A stretch of DNA of 15,297 bases from Hemicentrotus pulcherrimus (Eukaryota > Echinodermata > Echinoidea > Camarodonta > Strongylocentrotidae), in NCBI GenBank assembly GCA_003118195.1, contig BEXV01002893.1:36678-51974 (forward strand), read 5' to 3'. The position numbers and the translations under genes were made by a program. Shown here piece by piece: positions 10,001-15,296 of this stretch; the stretch's first letter is position 1, and every line of letters starts with the position of its first letter. A model generated the notes under the pieces. That model worked only from the letters and a program-made list of their open reading frames with translations, made no database searches and had not been told where the DNA came from.

Positions 10001-12549
10001 TTTCACAATGTAATCGCATGACCATAACTGGTCTTTACCTTTAAGAAAAAGAGAGGATTGTACAGTTCAAAACAGAGTACATGTAGCTTGAAGACCAAAA
10101 AATAGGTATTCCTCAAAAATAGGAATGGTTAGCAGCTATGAAATAATAGTGGAGTCCTATATAGTACTTATGGTGCTCCATTATCATTACCCTGGCTTTA
10201 GCACAGCTGTCATTCCAGCGCTCTAGCATTTTAAGGAATTTATTCCTGCCAAGTACACATTTACCTCACCCGGTTGGAGTGTGGCAAATTTAGATTAATG
10301 TCTTGCTCAAGAACATTAGTGCTGTGACAAGAATTTGAACCCGTACCTTGTGGCTCACAGTCTAGAGACTCATCCACTGTACCACTAAGTCTCTGCAGAC
10401 CACAACACATTAACAGATGATTGTGAGGGTTCAGTGACACAAAGATGCAACTCCATATTTCGCCAAAATGAGTATTTGATATCAAAATGTTCAGAAAAAT
10501 GTGGACTTTCCAGGAAAAACAAATACTTAACTCCACTCAACACCCCACAGAAGTAAATGGCTAGTGAAACATCCATAGACTTAACTCCTTAAGGCCAAGT
10601 GGACCTCTAATCTTTAAATCAATTTTTTCTCAAAATGGCCAAAATGGGAGTTACATCTTTGTGTCACTGAACCCTCCATTTCTTACCTAGTGAATGGTTG
10701 ACAAGGAGGACTCATCACAAACATATCAGCATCAAATGAAGCAAAGTCATCTACGGTAAATCCCTGCATTTATACAAAATGAGAAGAGAATTTGAAGTTA
10801 GAAAGTGCAAAACATCAATGAGCAAAGGCAAAAACATAATTGAATCCAGCCTCCATCGTGATACAGGAAGCACTTTAGTCAGCTAAATGGCAGTGCTTTA
10901 AAGATAAAGTTTGAGTTCTGGTCATGTGATTGCATTGTGAAAGAAACGGTGTGGAATCAGAAAAGGTTGATCATCTACCATACAAGAATTTGTGTGTATT
11001 GCAAGGTTCTGGAATCATCAAAATGATGACAAATTTGGCCAAATCTTGGCAAAGTTACAAGCACTGTACCCAGAATGATGTATATGGGACTACACAAGCA
11101 CATGGCGAAAAAAACCTACCCCCGATTTTTACAATGTTTCATGTCATATTTAGAATATGAAGGCATTTGAAGAGCCATGCTTTTCAGGGAACATGTTTAA
11201 TCTGAAATGTTCTTATACCCTTGCATAATAACAATGATAACGCTCACAAATTATTTTTTACCTCTTTCCGGAACTCAATCTTCTCTTTAAAGGAAACAGT
11301 CATTATCAATATTGTGAGAATAAAACAGAAAAAGAAAGAGAGAGGGAGAGAGAGGGAGAGAGAGACAGACACACCACCAATATTGTTTAACTTTCTGTAC
11401 ACTCACCAAATGTCCAAATAATGCAATTTAAAATTAGAGTTTTTTTAAAGGTATATTTTGCCTTTGGTACTGAAAATGTTAAAACTGAAAATGTTAAAAC
11501 TTGAAATGCAAACCTCCAAGTTTCTCTGCATCAGGTTGACTTCAGGGAAGTTGTGTTGGTATACAGCATTGGCTACAGTGTTGATTTCCACAGCAGCTAA
11601 GACAGTACATGGGACTCCACAGGCTGGGGTATAAATAAAGAAAAAGGCAAATGTGGCAGATAAAAATAAAGAGTCCAATCTGCTGCTGGCCAGATGCAAG
11701 TTGATATGAAGAAATAAATGTGCGAGAATGAAGATGCTAATAAATGTCCTAGACTGTACGGTAAGAGCTCAGTAGAAAAACATGTGTCCTATCTGAAAAC
11801 TTCCTATTAAAGTGGAGTAAGGTACATATACAGGTCTAAGGTAACTCTGCTGCAAAAACCACATACTCATTCAAAAACTATCATTGGCTGGCCATATATC
11901 CAGGTAACAAAAACAAGTGCTAGTGTGATGACGGTGATCAGTCCAAAAGAAAACAGGAAATGATGAGTGTACTTTTACTACAAAGCATCATTCATGTGAA
12001 TCAGAAGAATTATATTTTTTATAGAATAAATAGACCTACATAAAATGATGGAAAATCAAAAGTTACAATCAATGAATATGATGGTCTAAAATAAAACAAA
12101 AAAGAAATGTGTGGAGAAGCAACTTGACAAAGAATGTCATGATAAAATAATAAAAAAATTGACAGCTTTATCCTAGATCTACTCAAGTCATGGTCCTTCC
12201 ACCCCCTAAGATGAGTAGACACACATTCATGACATTTCAGCACGTACATCACATGTACAGTGCAGCGCACGTGCAGGTGCACATGCAAGGAGTCATTGTC
12301 AGTCGGGCCCAATTAGAAAGTCAACACAATTTGCAGTGCGTGGGCACGTGTATAGAGAAATTTGGTGCAGGCCCTTGTTATTTTCACTCGGAAAATCTAT
12401 ATTCCATCCATATCATTAATTTAATAACTTTGAATTGATCAAATACCTTTCACGGCACAGTGAAGACCTCCAACACCACTGAAAAATTCCACAACACGAA
12501 GATTCTTGGTTTCTTTGTCAAGATCGGAATCTTCACTGGAGGCTGCCAT
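870..12549 (-). CDS. TRDMT1: tRNA (cytosine-38-C5)-methyltransferase, DNMT2/TRDMT1, complete gene with ten exons
   Basis: Join on the minus strand: 12549-12447, 11623-11514, 10763-10687, 8510-8439, 7163-7098, 6668-6623, 5762-5200, 4781-4724, 1438-1312, 970-870. The total is 1,323 nt, or 440 residues plus stop. All introns are GT-AG and all phases agree. DNMT2 transfers a methyl group from SAM to C38 in the anticodon loop of tRNA-Asp and some other tRNAs; this is family knowledge. Visible motifs: SGVGG (residues 24-28, SAM loop), MSPPCQPFTR with the catalytic Cys at 92, ENVKGF from 132, RVRYF from 173, the DNMT2-specific CFT box at 342-344, LRYFSPREVANL near 390, and YRLLGNSLNV at 419-428. Human TRDMT1 is 391 residues; the extra length lies in a Glu/Ser/Gln-rich stretch of exon 7. 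The start is the only ATG before motif I in exon 1. No coding exon has a stop or frameshift, so the gene looks intact. Confidence 0.97.
991..1037. repeat. (GA)n microsatellite acting as the pyrimidine tract of TRDMT1 intron 9
   Basis: Nearly pure GA/GGA repeat on the plus strand, so a CT tract on the gene strand. It ends about 20 bases before the exon 10 acceptor (970), where the polypyrimidine tract is expected. Confidence 0.8.
1312..1438 (-). CDS. TRDMT1: TRDMT1 coding exon 9 (motif IX)
   Basis: Residues 366-407 plus one base of Gly408. It carries LKALHLRYFSPREVANLHHF, matching human LRYFTPKEIANLLGFP. The acceptor is CTCATTACAG|ATG and the donor is GATTTTG|GTAAGT. The internal ATG at the exon start is a methionine within the protein, not the initiator. 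Confidence 0.95.
1660..1777 (+). mobile_element. L2/CR1-like 3' tail with ATGT simple repeat
   Basis: The stretch TAAAGGCGCTATAGAAGTAT, followed by (ATGT)n at 1756-1777, resembles the 3' ends of L2/CR1-type non-LTR elements, which finish in GCGCTATATAAAT plus a short tandem tail. The 5' limit is uncertain and no coding part remains. It lies in TRDMT1 intron 8, antisense to the gene. Confidence 0.4.
1812..2087. repeat. Diverged tandem duplication, two units of about 137 bp
   Basis: Unit A (1812-1948) and unit B (1949-2087) share, in the same order, GCC[AG]-CCTCC, GACTTTGGG, CATCAGTG, AAACAAACACAAC against CAAACTCAAC, GGTCTGTTGG and CATTGTGC. Divergence is substantial. Each unit has a short open frame of matching character (LWVHVAHQCIEA against LWACVAHQCIQA), so the ancestral unit may have been coding. 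No family is recognised. Confidence 0.55.
2062..2259 (+). CDS. Unassigned Cys/His-rich open frame in TRDMT1 intron 8
   Basis: After a TAA at 2059-2061 a 65-codon frame runs to the TAA at 2257-2259. It reads EKLEDLLQHPYRCQARTRNG and later RRYVREYCRQHYYM. The spacing is C-x11-C-x12-C-x2-H, resembling short zinc-binding modules of the type C-x-A-x-T-x-x-G ... C ... YC-x-x-H. It has no ATG; a possible acceptor (CCCCACACAAG) ends at 2083. It could be the last exon of a nested plus-strand gene, a relic of a transposon or processed gene, or chance. Basic residues and GC content are higher than in the surroundings. Confidence 0.25.
   Translation, partial: HCAFPTQEKLEDLLQHPYRCQARTRNGWERQCPRDAKRRYVREYCRQHYYMTARPEAISASEDVS
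2260..3110. other. TRDMT1 intron 8, AT-rich stretch
   Basis: Intronic sequence with no recognisable gene or repeat. It is AT-rich with T-runs; the short open frame at 2231-2440 (-) has no coding signature. Confidence 0.5.
3184..3268. repeat. Nested inverted repeats in a GC-rich island of intron 8
   Basis: Outer arms ATTATTCAG (3184-3192) and CTGAATAAT (3260-3268) enclose an inner palindrome, CATTGTC (3198-3204) and GACAATG (3217-3223). The block sits within 3120-3260, which is clearly more GC-rich than the flanks. It may be a short MITE or a structured element. Confidence 0.45.
3269..3880. other. TRDMT1 intron 8, no recognised content
   Basis: AT-rich intronic DNA. Only T-rich runs are seen (about 3310-3390). 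No coding sequence or repeat boundary is identified. Confidence 0.5.
3890..4215 (+). mobile_element. 5'-truncated L2/CR1-like LINE, ORF2 C-terminus and 3' tail
   Basis: An open frame ending at 4117 carries the typical C-terminal signature of L2/CR1 ORF2: HSRSLHSSRDELLLRIP, then TLGDRAFGMAARKLWNSLP, and FKSKLKTYLFN before the stop. The 3' UTR then ends in TGCTATATAAATTTATTATT, the usual GC-T-ATATAAAT plus ATT-repeat tail. Only the last ~75 codons survive, as expected from incomplete reverse transcription. It lies in TRDMT1 intron 8, antisense to the gene. Confidence 0.8.
4216..4723. other. TRDMT1 intron 8, exon 8-proximal part
   Basis: AT-rich intron sequence up to the exon 8 donor. No gene or repeat boundary is recognised. 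Confidence 0.5.
4724..4781 (-). CDS. TRDMT1: TRDMT1 coding exon 8 (post-CFT EGTGSVL segment)
   Basis: Completes Ala346 and encodes residues 347-365, YAYYVEGTGSVLRTDLSAD. It continues the human CFTKGYGSYIEGTGSVLQ segment. The acceptor is TTATGTCTAG|G and the donor is GCTGAT|GTAAGT, leaving in phase 0 into a 3,285-nt intron, the longest of the gene. Confidence 0.95.
4941..4979 (+). repeat. (ATC)n microsatellite
   Basis: Interrupted ATC/ATT triplet repeat in TRDMT1 intron 7. The open frame across it (4894-5079) reads as serine runs and is an artefact of the repeat. Confidence 0.8.
5200..5762 (-). CDS. TRDMT1: TRDMT1 coding exon 7 (motif VIII and target-recognition region)
   Basis: Residues 159-345 plus two bases of Ala346, the largest exon. 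It opens with EFLLSPMDIGIPNQRVRYF (motif VIII). A poorly conserved hydrophilic segment rich in Glu, Ser, Gln and Asn follows, and the exon closes with YLIPDRILLKYAHMMDIV and the DNMT2-specific CFT. The acceptor is GATTGTTACAG|GAA and the donor is AAAGC|GTAAGA. From RVRYF to CFT it is roughly 40 residues longer than in human TRDMT1, which accounts for most of the extra protein length. Confidence 0.97.
5763..6090. other. TRDMT1 intron 6, left part
   Basis: AT-rich intron sequence between the exon 7 acceptor and the SINE. The two minus-strand open frames here (to 5986 and 6177) read through the exon 7 splice site and are not separate genes. Confidence 0.5.
6091..6414 (-). mobile_element. tRNA-derived SINE, copy 1, with internal tandem duplication
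   Basis: Read on the minus strand it starts with a tRNA-like head: box A TAGTCGAGTGG and box B GATTCGATCCC, spaced as in a pol III promoter. A conserved body follows (GGCACTAATGTCC, CATTAATATACATTTGCCAC) and ends near ACTCCCCAGGGAGTGGA. Two more copies lie in the window in the same orientation. The head looks like a Ser/Leu-class tRNA; the tRNA source is inferred. A 94-98-bp block inside the body is duplicated. Confidence 0.75.
6118..6309. repeat. Recent tandem duplication of about 96 bp within SINE copy 1
   Basis: Units 6118-6215 (98 bp) and 6216-6309 (94 bp) both begin TACCATATGGTCACTGTGAG and end GGGTATGAAGTGG. They differ by one GCAT microduplication in the first unit and one substitution (CACCTTACC against CACCCTACC). 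The near identity points to a young event. Confidence 0.95.
6623..6668 (-). CDS. TRDMT1: TRDMT1 coding exon 6 (46-nt micro-exon)
   Basis: Completes Arg143 and encodes NFLVETLQKCNYVFQ (residues 144-158), matching human DLLIQTIENCGFQYQ in position and character. The acceptor is GCTTCACAG|A and the donor is TTTCAG|GTAAAT, leaving in phase 0. It is recognised only by homology and phase because it is too short to stand out as an open frame. Confidence 0.93.
7098..7163 (-). CDS. TRDMT1: TRDMT1 coding exon 5 (ENV motif VI)
   Basis: Completes Glu121 and encodes residues 122-142 plus two bases of Arg143. It contains KKPTYLLVENVKGFDTSETR; Glu132-Asn133-Val134 is motif VI, whose Glu contacts the target cytosine. 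The acceptor is ATTTGATAG|A and the donor is ACTAG|GTAAAC. The exon lies antisense to a longer open frame on the plus strand that has no coding character of its own. Confidence 0.94.
7164..8438. other. TRDMT1 intron 4
   Basis: 1,275 nt of intron. It contains a short degenerate GT-rich run near 7553-7572 and overlapping plus-strand open frames at 7728-8067 that show no known motif and shift frame over each other. No gene is supported. A repeated ATGGCTG phrase (CAAAATGGCTGCCAAGATGGC, split across 7396-7416) resembles YY1 sites. Confidence 0.5.
8439..8510 (-). CDS. TRDMT1: TRDMT1 coding exon 4
   Basis: Completes Arg97 and encodes residues 98-120 plus two bases of Glu121: VGLKGDKNDARTNAFFNIMR then NLPE. 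It corresponds to the human segment following PPCQPFTR that carries the D-x-R-T-N-x-F pattern. The acceptor is TTTTGCCAG|A. The donor GA|GTAGGT is the only GT that keeps the frame, because the next one would bring in a TAG. Confidence 0.93.
8680..8830 (-). mobile_element. tRNA-derived SINE, copy 2, internally deleted
   Basis: It shares ACTCCCTGGGGAGTATT and GAGTGGCAAATGTGGATTAA with copies 1 and 3. It then jumps from CTTGTACAAG to the tRNA-head side (TGGATGAACCACTATACC), so most of the box B region is deleted. It lies in TRDMT1 intron 3. Confidence 0.65.
8840..9690. other. TRDMT1 intron 3, between SINE copy 2 and the TTAA MITE
   Basis: No gene is recognised. The open frame at 9389-9634 (+) has no motif and no splice support. 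No repeat boundary was identified. Confidence 0.45.
9691..10044. mobile_element. Kolobok-like MITE with TTAA ends, full length
   Basis: The termini are a perfect 19-bp inverted repeat: TTAAAGGTAAAGACCAGTT at 9691-9709 and its complement at 10026-10044. The outer TTAA fits a TTAA target duplication, and the element proper would then start with AGG. Kolobok and piggyBac both duplicate TTAA; the AGG start favours Kolobok. It is 354 bp with no transposase. The plus-strand open frame inside (9667-9885) is not a gene. A partial copy in the opposite direction lies at 10898-11094. Confidence 0.7.
10215..10390 (-). mobile_element. tRNA-derived SINE, copy 3
   Basis: On the minus strand the box B GGTTCAAATTC follows a degenerate box A region (GGTACAGTGGATGAG). 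The body matches copy 1 (TGGCAAAT ... ATTAATG ... GAACATTAGTGC in plus-strand reading). This copy keeps a segment, TTAAGGAATTTATTCCTGCC, absent from the others. It lies in TRDMT1 intron 3. Confidence 0.7.
10425..10676. mobile_element. 252-bp MITE beside the exon 3 splice donor
   Basis: Perfect 23-bp inverted ends lie at 10425-10447 (starting GAGGGTTCAGTGACAC) and 10654-10676; imperfect pairing extends further inward (AACTCC, then AT-rich). No coding capacity. Target duplication and superfamily are unclear. Its right end is 9 bp from the first intronic base of the exon 3 donor. Confidence 0.75.
10687..10763 (-). CDS. TRDMT1: TRDMT1 coding exon 3 (catalytic PPCQ motif IV)
   Basis: Residues 72-96 plus two bases of Arg97. 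The acceptor is AAATGCAG|GGA and the donor is ACTAG|GTAAGA. It encodes FASFDADMFVMSPPCQPFTR; Cys92 is the catalytic nucleophile by family homology. A 252-bp MITE begins 9 bp inside the downstream intron, and inverted copies of another MITE lie on either side of the exon. Confidence 0.96.
10898..11094. mobile_element. Partial inverted copy of the Kolobok-like MITE
   Basis: It starts TTAAAGATAAAG and matches the reverse complement of 9857-10044 at roughly 80% or more by eye. Shared blocks include CATTGTGAAAGAAACG, AAAAGGTTGATCATCTA and GGTTCTGGAATCATCAAAAT. Similarity stops after GGGACTAC, so the other end is lost or replaced. It lies in TRDMT1 intron 2. Confidence 0.7.
11327..11372. repeat. 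(GA)n-rich purine tract
   Basis: GAGA/GGGAGA repeat with a short GACA end, in TRDMT1 intron 2. It is a pyrimidine tract on the gene strand. The open frame across it (11221-11421) is a repeat artefact. Confidence 0.8.
11471..11500. repeat. Perfect 15-bp tandem duplication near the exon 2 donor
   Basis: TGAAAATGTTAAAAC occurs twice, head to tail, ending 13 bp from the exon 2 donor in TRDMT1 intron 2. Confidence 0.9.
11514..11623 (-). CDS. TRDMT1: TRDMT1 coding exon 2 (motifs II-III region)
   Basis: Residues 35-71. The acceptor is TTATACCCCAG|CC. The exon encodes CGVPCTVLAAVEINTVANAV and then YQHNFPEVNLMQRNLE, matching the DNMT2 segment in which the acidic residue of VEIN contacts SAM. It leaves in phase 0 at GAG|GTTTGC, a weaker donor than the others. 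Confidence 0.95.
11640..12446. other. TRDMT1 intron 1
   Basis: An 823-nt intron (11624-12446). Apart from the E-box cluster no structure is recognised. The open frames at 12019-12312 (-) and 12190-12438 (+) lie wholly within it and lack any motif. Confidence 0.5.
12250..12350. promoter_or_regulatory. Cluster of five E-box hexamers in TRDMT1 intron 1
   Basis: CANNTG sites occur at 12250-12255 (CACATG), 12268-12273 (CACGTG), 12274-12279 (CAGGTG), 12280-12285 (CACATG) and 12345-12350 (CACGTG). Three of them are packed end to end. The stretch is more GC-rich than the surrounding intron and lies about 200-300 bp into the gene. It could be an intronic enhancer; this is inference. Confidence 0.3.
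12447..12549 (-). CDS. TRDMT1: TRDMT1 coding exon 1 (start codon, motif I)
   Basis: Residues 1-34 plus the first base of codon 35. A short acidic leader (MAASSEDSDLDKETKN) precedes LRVVEFFSGVGGLHCAVK, the SAM-binding motif I of C5-methyltransferases. The donor is AAAG|GTATTT. The start codon sits in CAAGATGGCAGCC, which resembles a YY1-type initiator element. Confidence 0.95.
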
Positions 12550-12553
12550 CTTG
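12543..12553 (-). promoter_or_regulatory. YY1-like element over the TRDMT1 start codon
   Basis: On the minus strand the start codon is embedded in TTCAAGATGGC, close to the YY1 consensus AAGATGGCGGC. In animals such a site often marks TATA-less housekeeping promoters with start codons close to the transcription start. Whether it is bound here is not known. Confidence 0.35.
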
Positions 12554-12742
12554 AATAATGTTAGTCTTTGTTTAAACAGCAGCCAGAATCTTGACCAACG
12601 TACCTCTGGCAAATATTAACGTCATTGTAAAGACCAAAGAAATCAAAGATTGTCTTTATACAATTTAAAATATGTGTTATTTCTATTAATTCTTCTTTGA
12701 TGACTTTGATGGAAATAAAATGAAAGCTTAGACCAAGACGTA
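12550..12742. promoter_or_regulatory. Putative bidirectional promoter between TRDMT1 and the divergent gene
   Basis: Only 193 bp separate the two divergent start codons, so both 5' UTRs and core promoters must lie here or within the first exons. No clear TATA box is positioned for either gene. Visible elements are a CRE-like half site (AACGTCAT at 12619-12626), an imperfect inverted repeat (ATTGTAAAGAC at 12624-12634 against GTCTTTATACAAT at 12652-12664), and the YY1-like start of TRDMT1. The promoter role is inferred from position. Confidence 0.5.
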
Positions 12743-13024
12743 ATGTGTTGTCGTAAAGCGGTATATATCTACAGACTAATCAATATCCTCCGAAACAAAT
12801 ATGTACGCAACAGGTGAGTTAGTCCAGAATCTGGCCTATTTAATTTTGATCTCCACCAGTGCAGAACCAACTCTACCTCTCCCTCCTTACTTGCTCCCAG
12901 CCGATGGTGGTCCTCAGGTTGGGCAAGTGAGCATAATTATGAGTTTGTTGATAACGCCATCTTCGACGGCTTGAATCAAGTGTGTAGGGAAATAATAGAG
13001 GACCGTGCAGATTCTGGACTACAG
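12743..13024 (+). CDS. 5' end of an unrecognised divergent gene (two exons, runs on)
   Basis: Exon 1 is 12743-12813: an ATG, 23 codons and two bases, with donor AACAG|GTGAGT. Exon 2 is best placed at 12901-13024, after a long pyrimidine tract ending in TTGCTCCCAG. An alternative acceptor at 12864 keeps the same frame and adds 12 residues. The donor is CTACAG|GTGAGT in phase 0. The predicted start is MCCRKAVYIYRLINILRNKY, and exon 2 reads SRWWSSGWASEHNYEFVDN and on to REIIEDRADSGLQ. An in-frame TAA lies upstream of the ATG. No family is recognised. The compatible phases, strong splice sites and head-to-head position next to TRDMT1 support a real gene. A different non-coding first exon is possible, and later exons are not in the window. 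Confidence 0.5.
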
Positions 13025-13140
13025 GTGAGTGCATGCTTGACAATTAAATGAGATTTTAATCAAGGAAATAGGAACATTGGAGGAAGATTGCGCTTCCTTT
13101 TAGGCCTATCATTCCCCTCGACGGTCGAACCCCTCTAATA

Positions 13141-13210
13141 TTCTCCTCTCTATCCTCTCTCACTATCTCGGCCCTCTCTATCTCTCTATCTCTCTCTCTC
13201 TCTCCCTCCC
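13141..13210. repeat. (TC)n microsatellite in the first large intron of the divergent gene
   Basis: CT-rich run with pure (TC)n at its end, directly next to the 3' end of the LINE. The minus open frame across it reads as RE/RD repeats and is an artefact. Confidence 0.8.
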
Positions 13211-13384
13211 AGTTTCGAGTTTTGCAATTCAAATTCATAGGAGCATTTATTTTCTTCCACACAATACAATAATAGGAACATAAATACAATTAAAGAGCTT
13301 GTATCACAAGGAAGAAGGCGCGAAACCCGAAAAAAGCGTAGCTTGTAGTGGGTACGCCCGAATATTGTACATTATAAATGGGCC

Positions 13385-13469
13385 GGGAGAAAGGAAAAAA
13401 GGAAGAAATAGGCAAAGAGAAGGAAAGAGAGCTTGGAGAAAGAGAAAAGAAGACAGGAAAAGAAGAGGA
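13385..13469. repeat. Purine-rich tract in the LINE 3' UTR
   Basis: About 85 bp of almost only A and G on the plus strand. The overlapping open frames (13290-13573) give Lys/Arg/Glu or Ser/Phe/Leu runs and are composition artefacts. Confidence 0.75.
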
Positions 13470-14159
13470 CCGCAACACATAGTATCAAAGGAGTGTATGG
13501 CATGCATAAACAACATAACGGCAAGATATAGGTGAAGAGTATAGTGTTGAAATATGTGACTGCTTATATACATATATATTTACTTTGTTACAAGTACATG
13601 TATTTCTACTTAATAGGCCTATACATACATGTATGTTTACATAATTATACACATGCATACAACATCCCTTATACAATATAAATACACACTAGTCAACCTA
13701 TTTGGGTATAGGGATAATACTTATGCATTGTAATTTAAAATGATACATTTTTTCAAGCTTCCAAGAGAAGCTTAAAAGAGATACAGATTTCCTCATGGGT
13801 TCAGGTAAATTGTTCCAAAGCTTAGGACCGGTGAAACGAATATTATTTTGAAAAATACGTTTATGGTGTTTAGGAATATAGATTTCTTCAGATGATCTGG
13901 TACCATACTTATGTATATCTGAAACACGCTGGAACTGGCAGAAATAAAAAGGTAGTTGTGAGTTTAGATAATAATGTAGATTGTTGAAGTTTATTTATAT
14001 CTTCAAAACTAAGCAACTTAAAAAAAAAAAAAATTTAAGAGATTTAGATAAAGGATCGTTACTGGATCGTGGGTGAGAAACTCATATGATACGTAAAACT
14101 TTATTTTGCTGTGCACAGAGCTTTTTAGGACTTGTTCAATATGTTTTGCCCATATAATA

Positions 14160-15296
14160 TTACAATACGATAGGGATGGGAGAATTAATGAACAATATAA
14201 AGTACGTAAAATCGTTTTCGGTAAAAAAAAATACTAGGCGGTAAGTGTTTTGAGCTATTTTGTTTTCAAGCGCATTTATATGATTTTTCCATGTTAATTT
14301 ACTGTCTATGAAAATACCAAGAAACTTAGTGGAATCCACTCTAGGAAGAATATCATCATTGAATTTTATTCGTACAGAGCTAAAGTCAGGAGGTTTTGGA
14401 GAGTTGTAAAATATCATGTAGTTACACTTCTTGAAGTTGATTGTTTAAATTTACTGGCAGCACACCAATTGCAGACATTTATTAATTCGGTGTTAACAGT
14501 TTTACATAATATATCGAGATTTTTGTGAGAGTATCATCAGTTTGTATCATCAGAGTAAAGAATAAAAGAAATCAGGTTGGTTGATCGGTAAATATCATTT
14601 ACAAACAGTATGAAAAGTAAGGGTCCTAACAGTGACCCCTGGGGGACCCCGCAGGTAATATCTTTAAAATTAGACAGTTTAGAATTATAAATTGTACATT
14701 GATGACGATTACTAAGGTAGCTAGAAAAAAATGTCATGAGTAATTCCACGAATGCCGTAGTAATTAAGTTTAGATAATACAATATTAGGGTCGATTGTAT
14801 CAGAGGCCTTTGACAGATCAATAAATACACCAATAGCGAGTGAATTATCTTCGAATGCATCAATTATTTTGTTGGTAAGTTCCAAAAGTGAGAGTTGAGT
14901 TGAGTGGTCTTTCCGGAAGCCAAACTAATTTACAAAAAGACAATTGTGTTTTTCTAGGAAACTTTATGTTCTGTTGTAAATGATACGTTCTAGAATCTTG
15001 GAGAAAACAGAGAGTACTGAAATAAGTCTGTAATTGCTAAATTGTTCCTTTACTCCACTTTTGAAAATTGGAGTAACTCTTGCTAATTTCATATTATGTG
15101 GGAATTTACCGGTACTAAGTGATCAATTAAATATATGAGATAGTGACTTGAGGTCAATAACATGGCAACAATAATCTACCAAAGACTTTATTGAAAATCG
15201 TATTTTATTCTCATTATCTTTTTCTTCCCATTTCATTAGAAAAATAAATTTTTGATCACTTTTCATTATGAGATTAAAATAATCTGTACAGGTTAA
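14160..15296 (-). pseudogene. Reverse transcriptase remnant of the LINE, broken
   Basis: The frame starting at the right edge reads ARVTPIFKSG, FSNYR, FSKILERIIYNR, then FGFRKDHST and VFIDLSKASDTID (motif A, catalytic Asp kept). A frameshift follows, then CGVPQGSLLGPLLFILFVND and LYSDDT (motif C with both Asp). FLGIFIDSKLTWKNHINALE lies further on. There are at least three in-frame stops before motif A and at least one frameshift between motif A and the GVPQG box, so it is not functional. The motif set is that of non-LTR retrotransposons, not of retroviruses. Confidence 0.85.

Noticed and set aside
12801..12975. Unspliced plus-strand frame from the ATG at 12801
   Set aside because: It reads through a strong GTGAGT donor and a strong acceptor; the spliced frame from 12743 stays open across the whole second exon, which this one does not.
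13056..13573. Several open frames with Arg/Glu, Lys/Arg or Ser/Phe/Leu runs
   Set aside because: Products of purine/pyrimidine-biased simple repeats and of the LINE 3' UTR.
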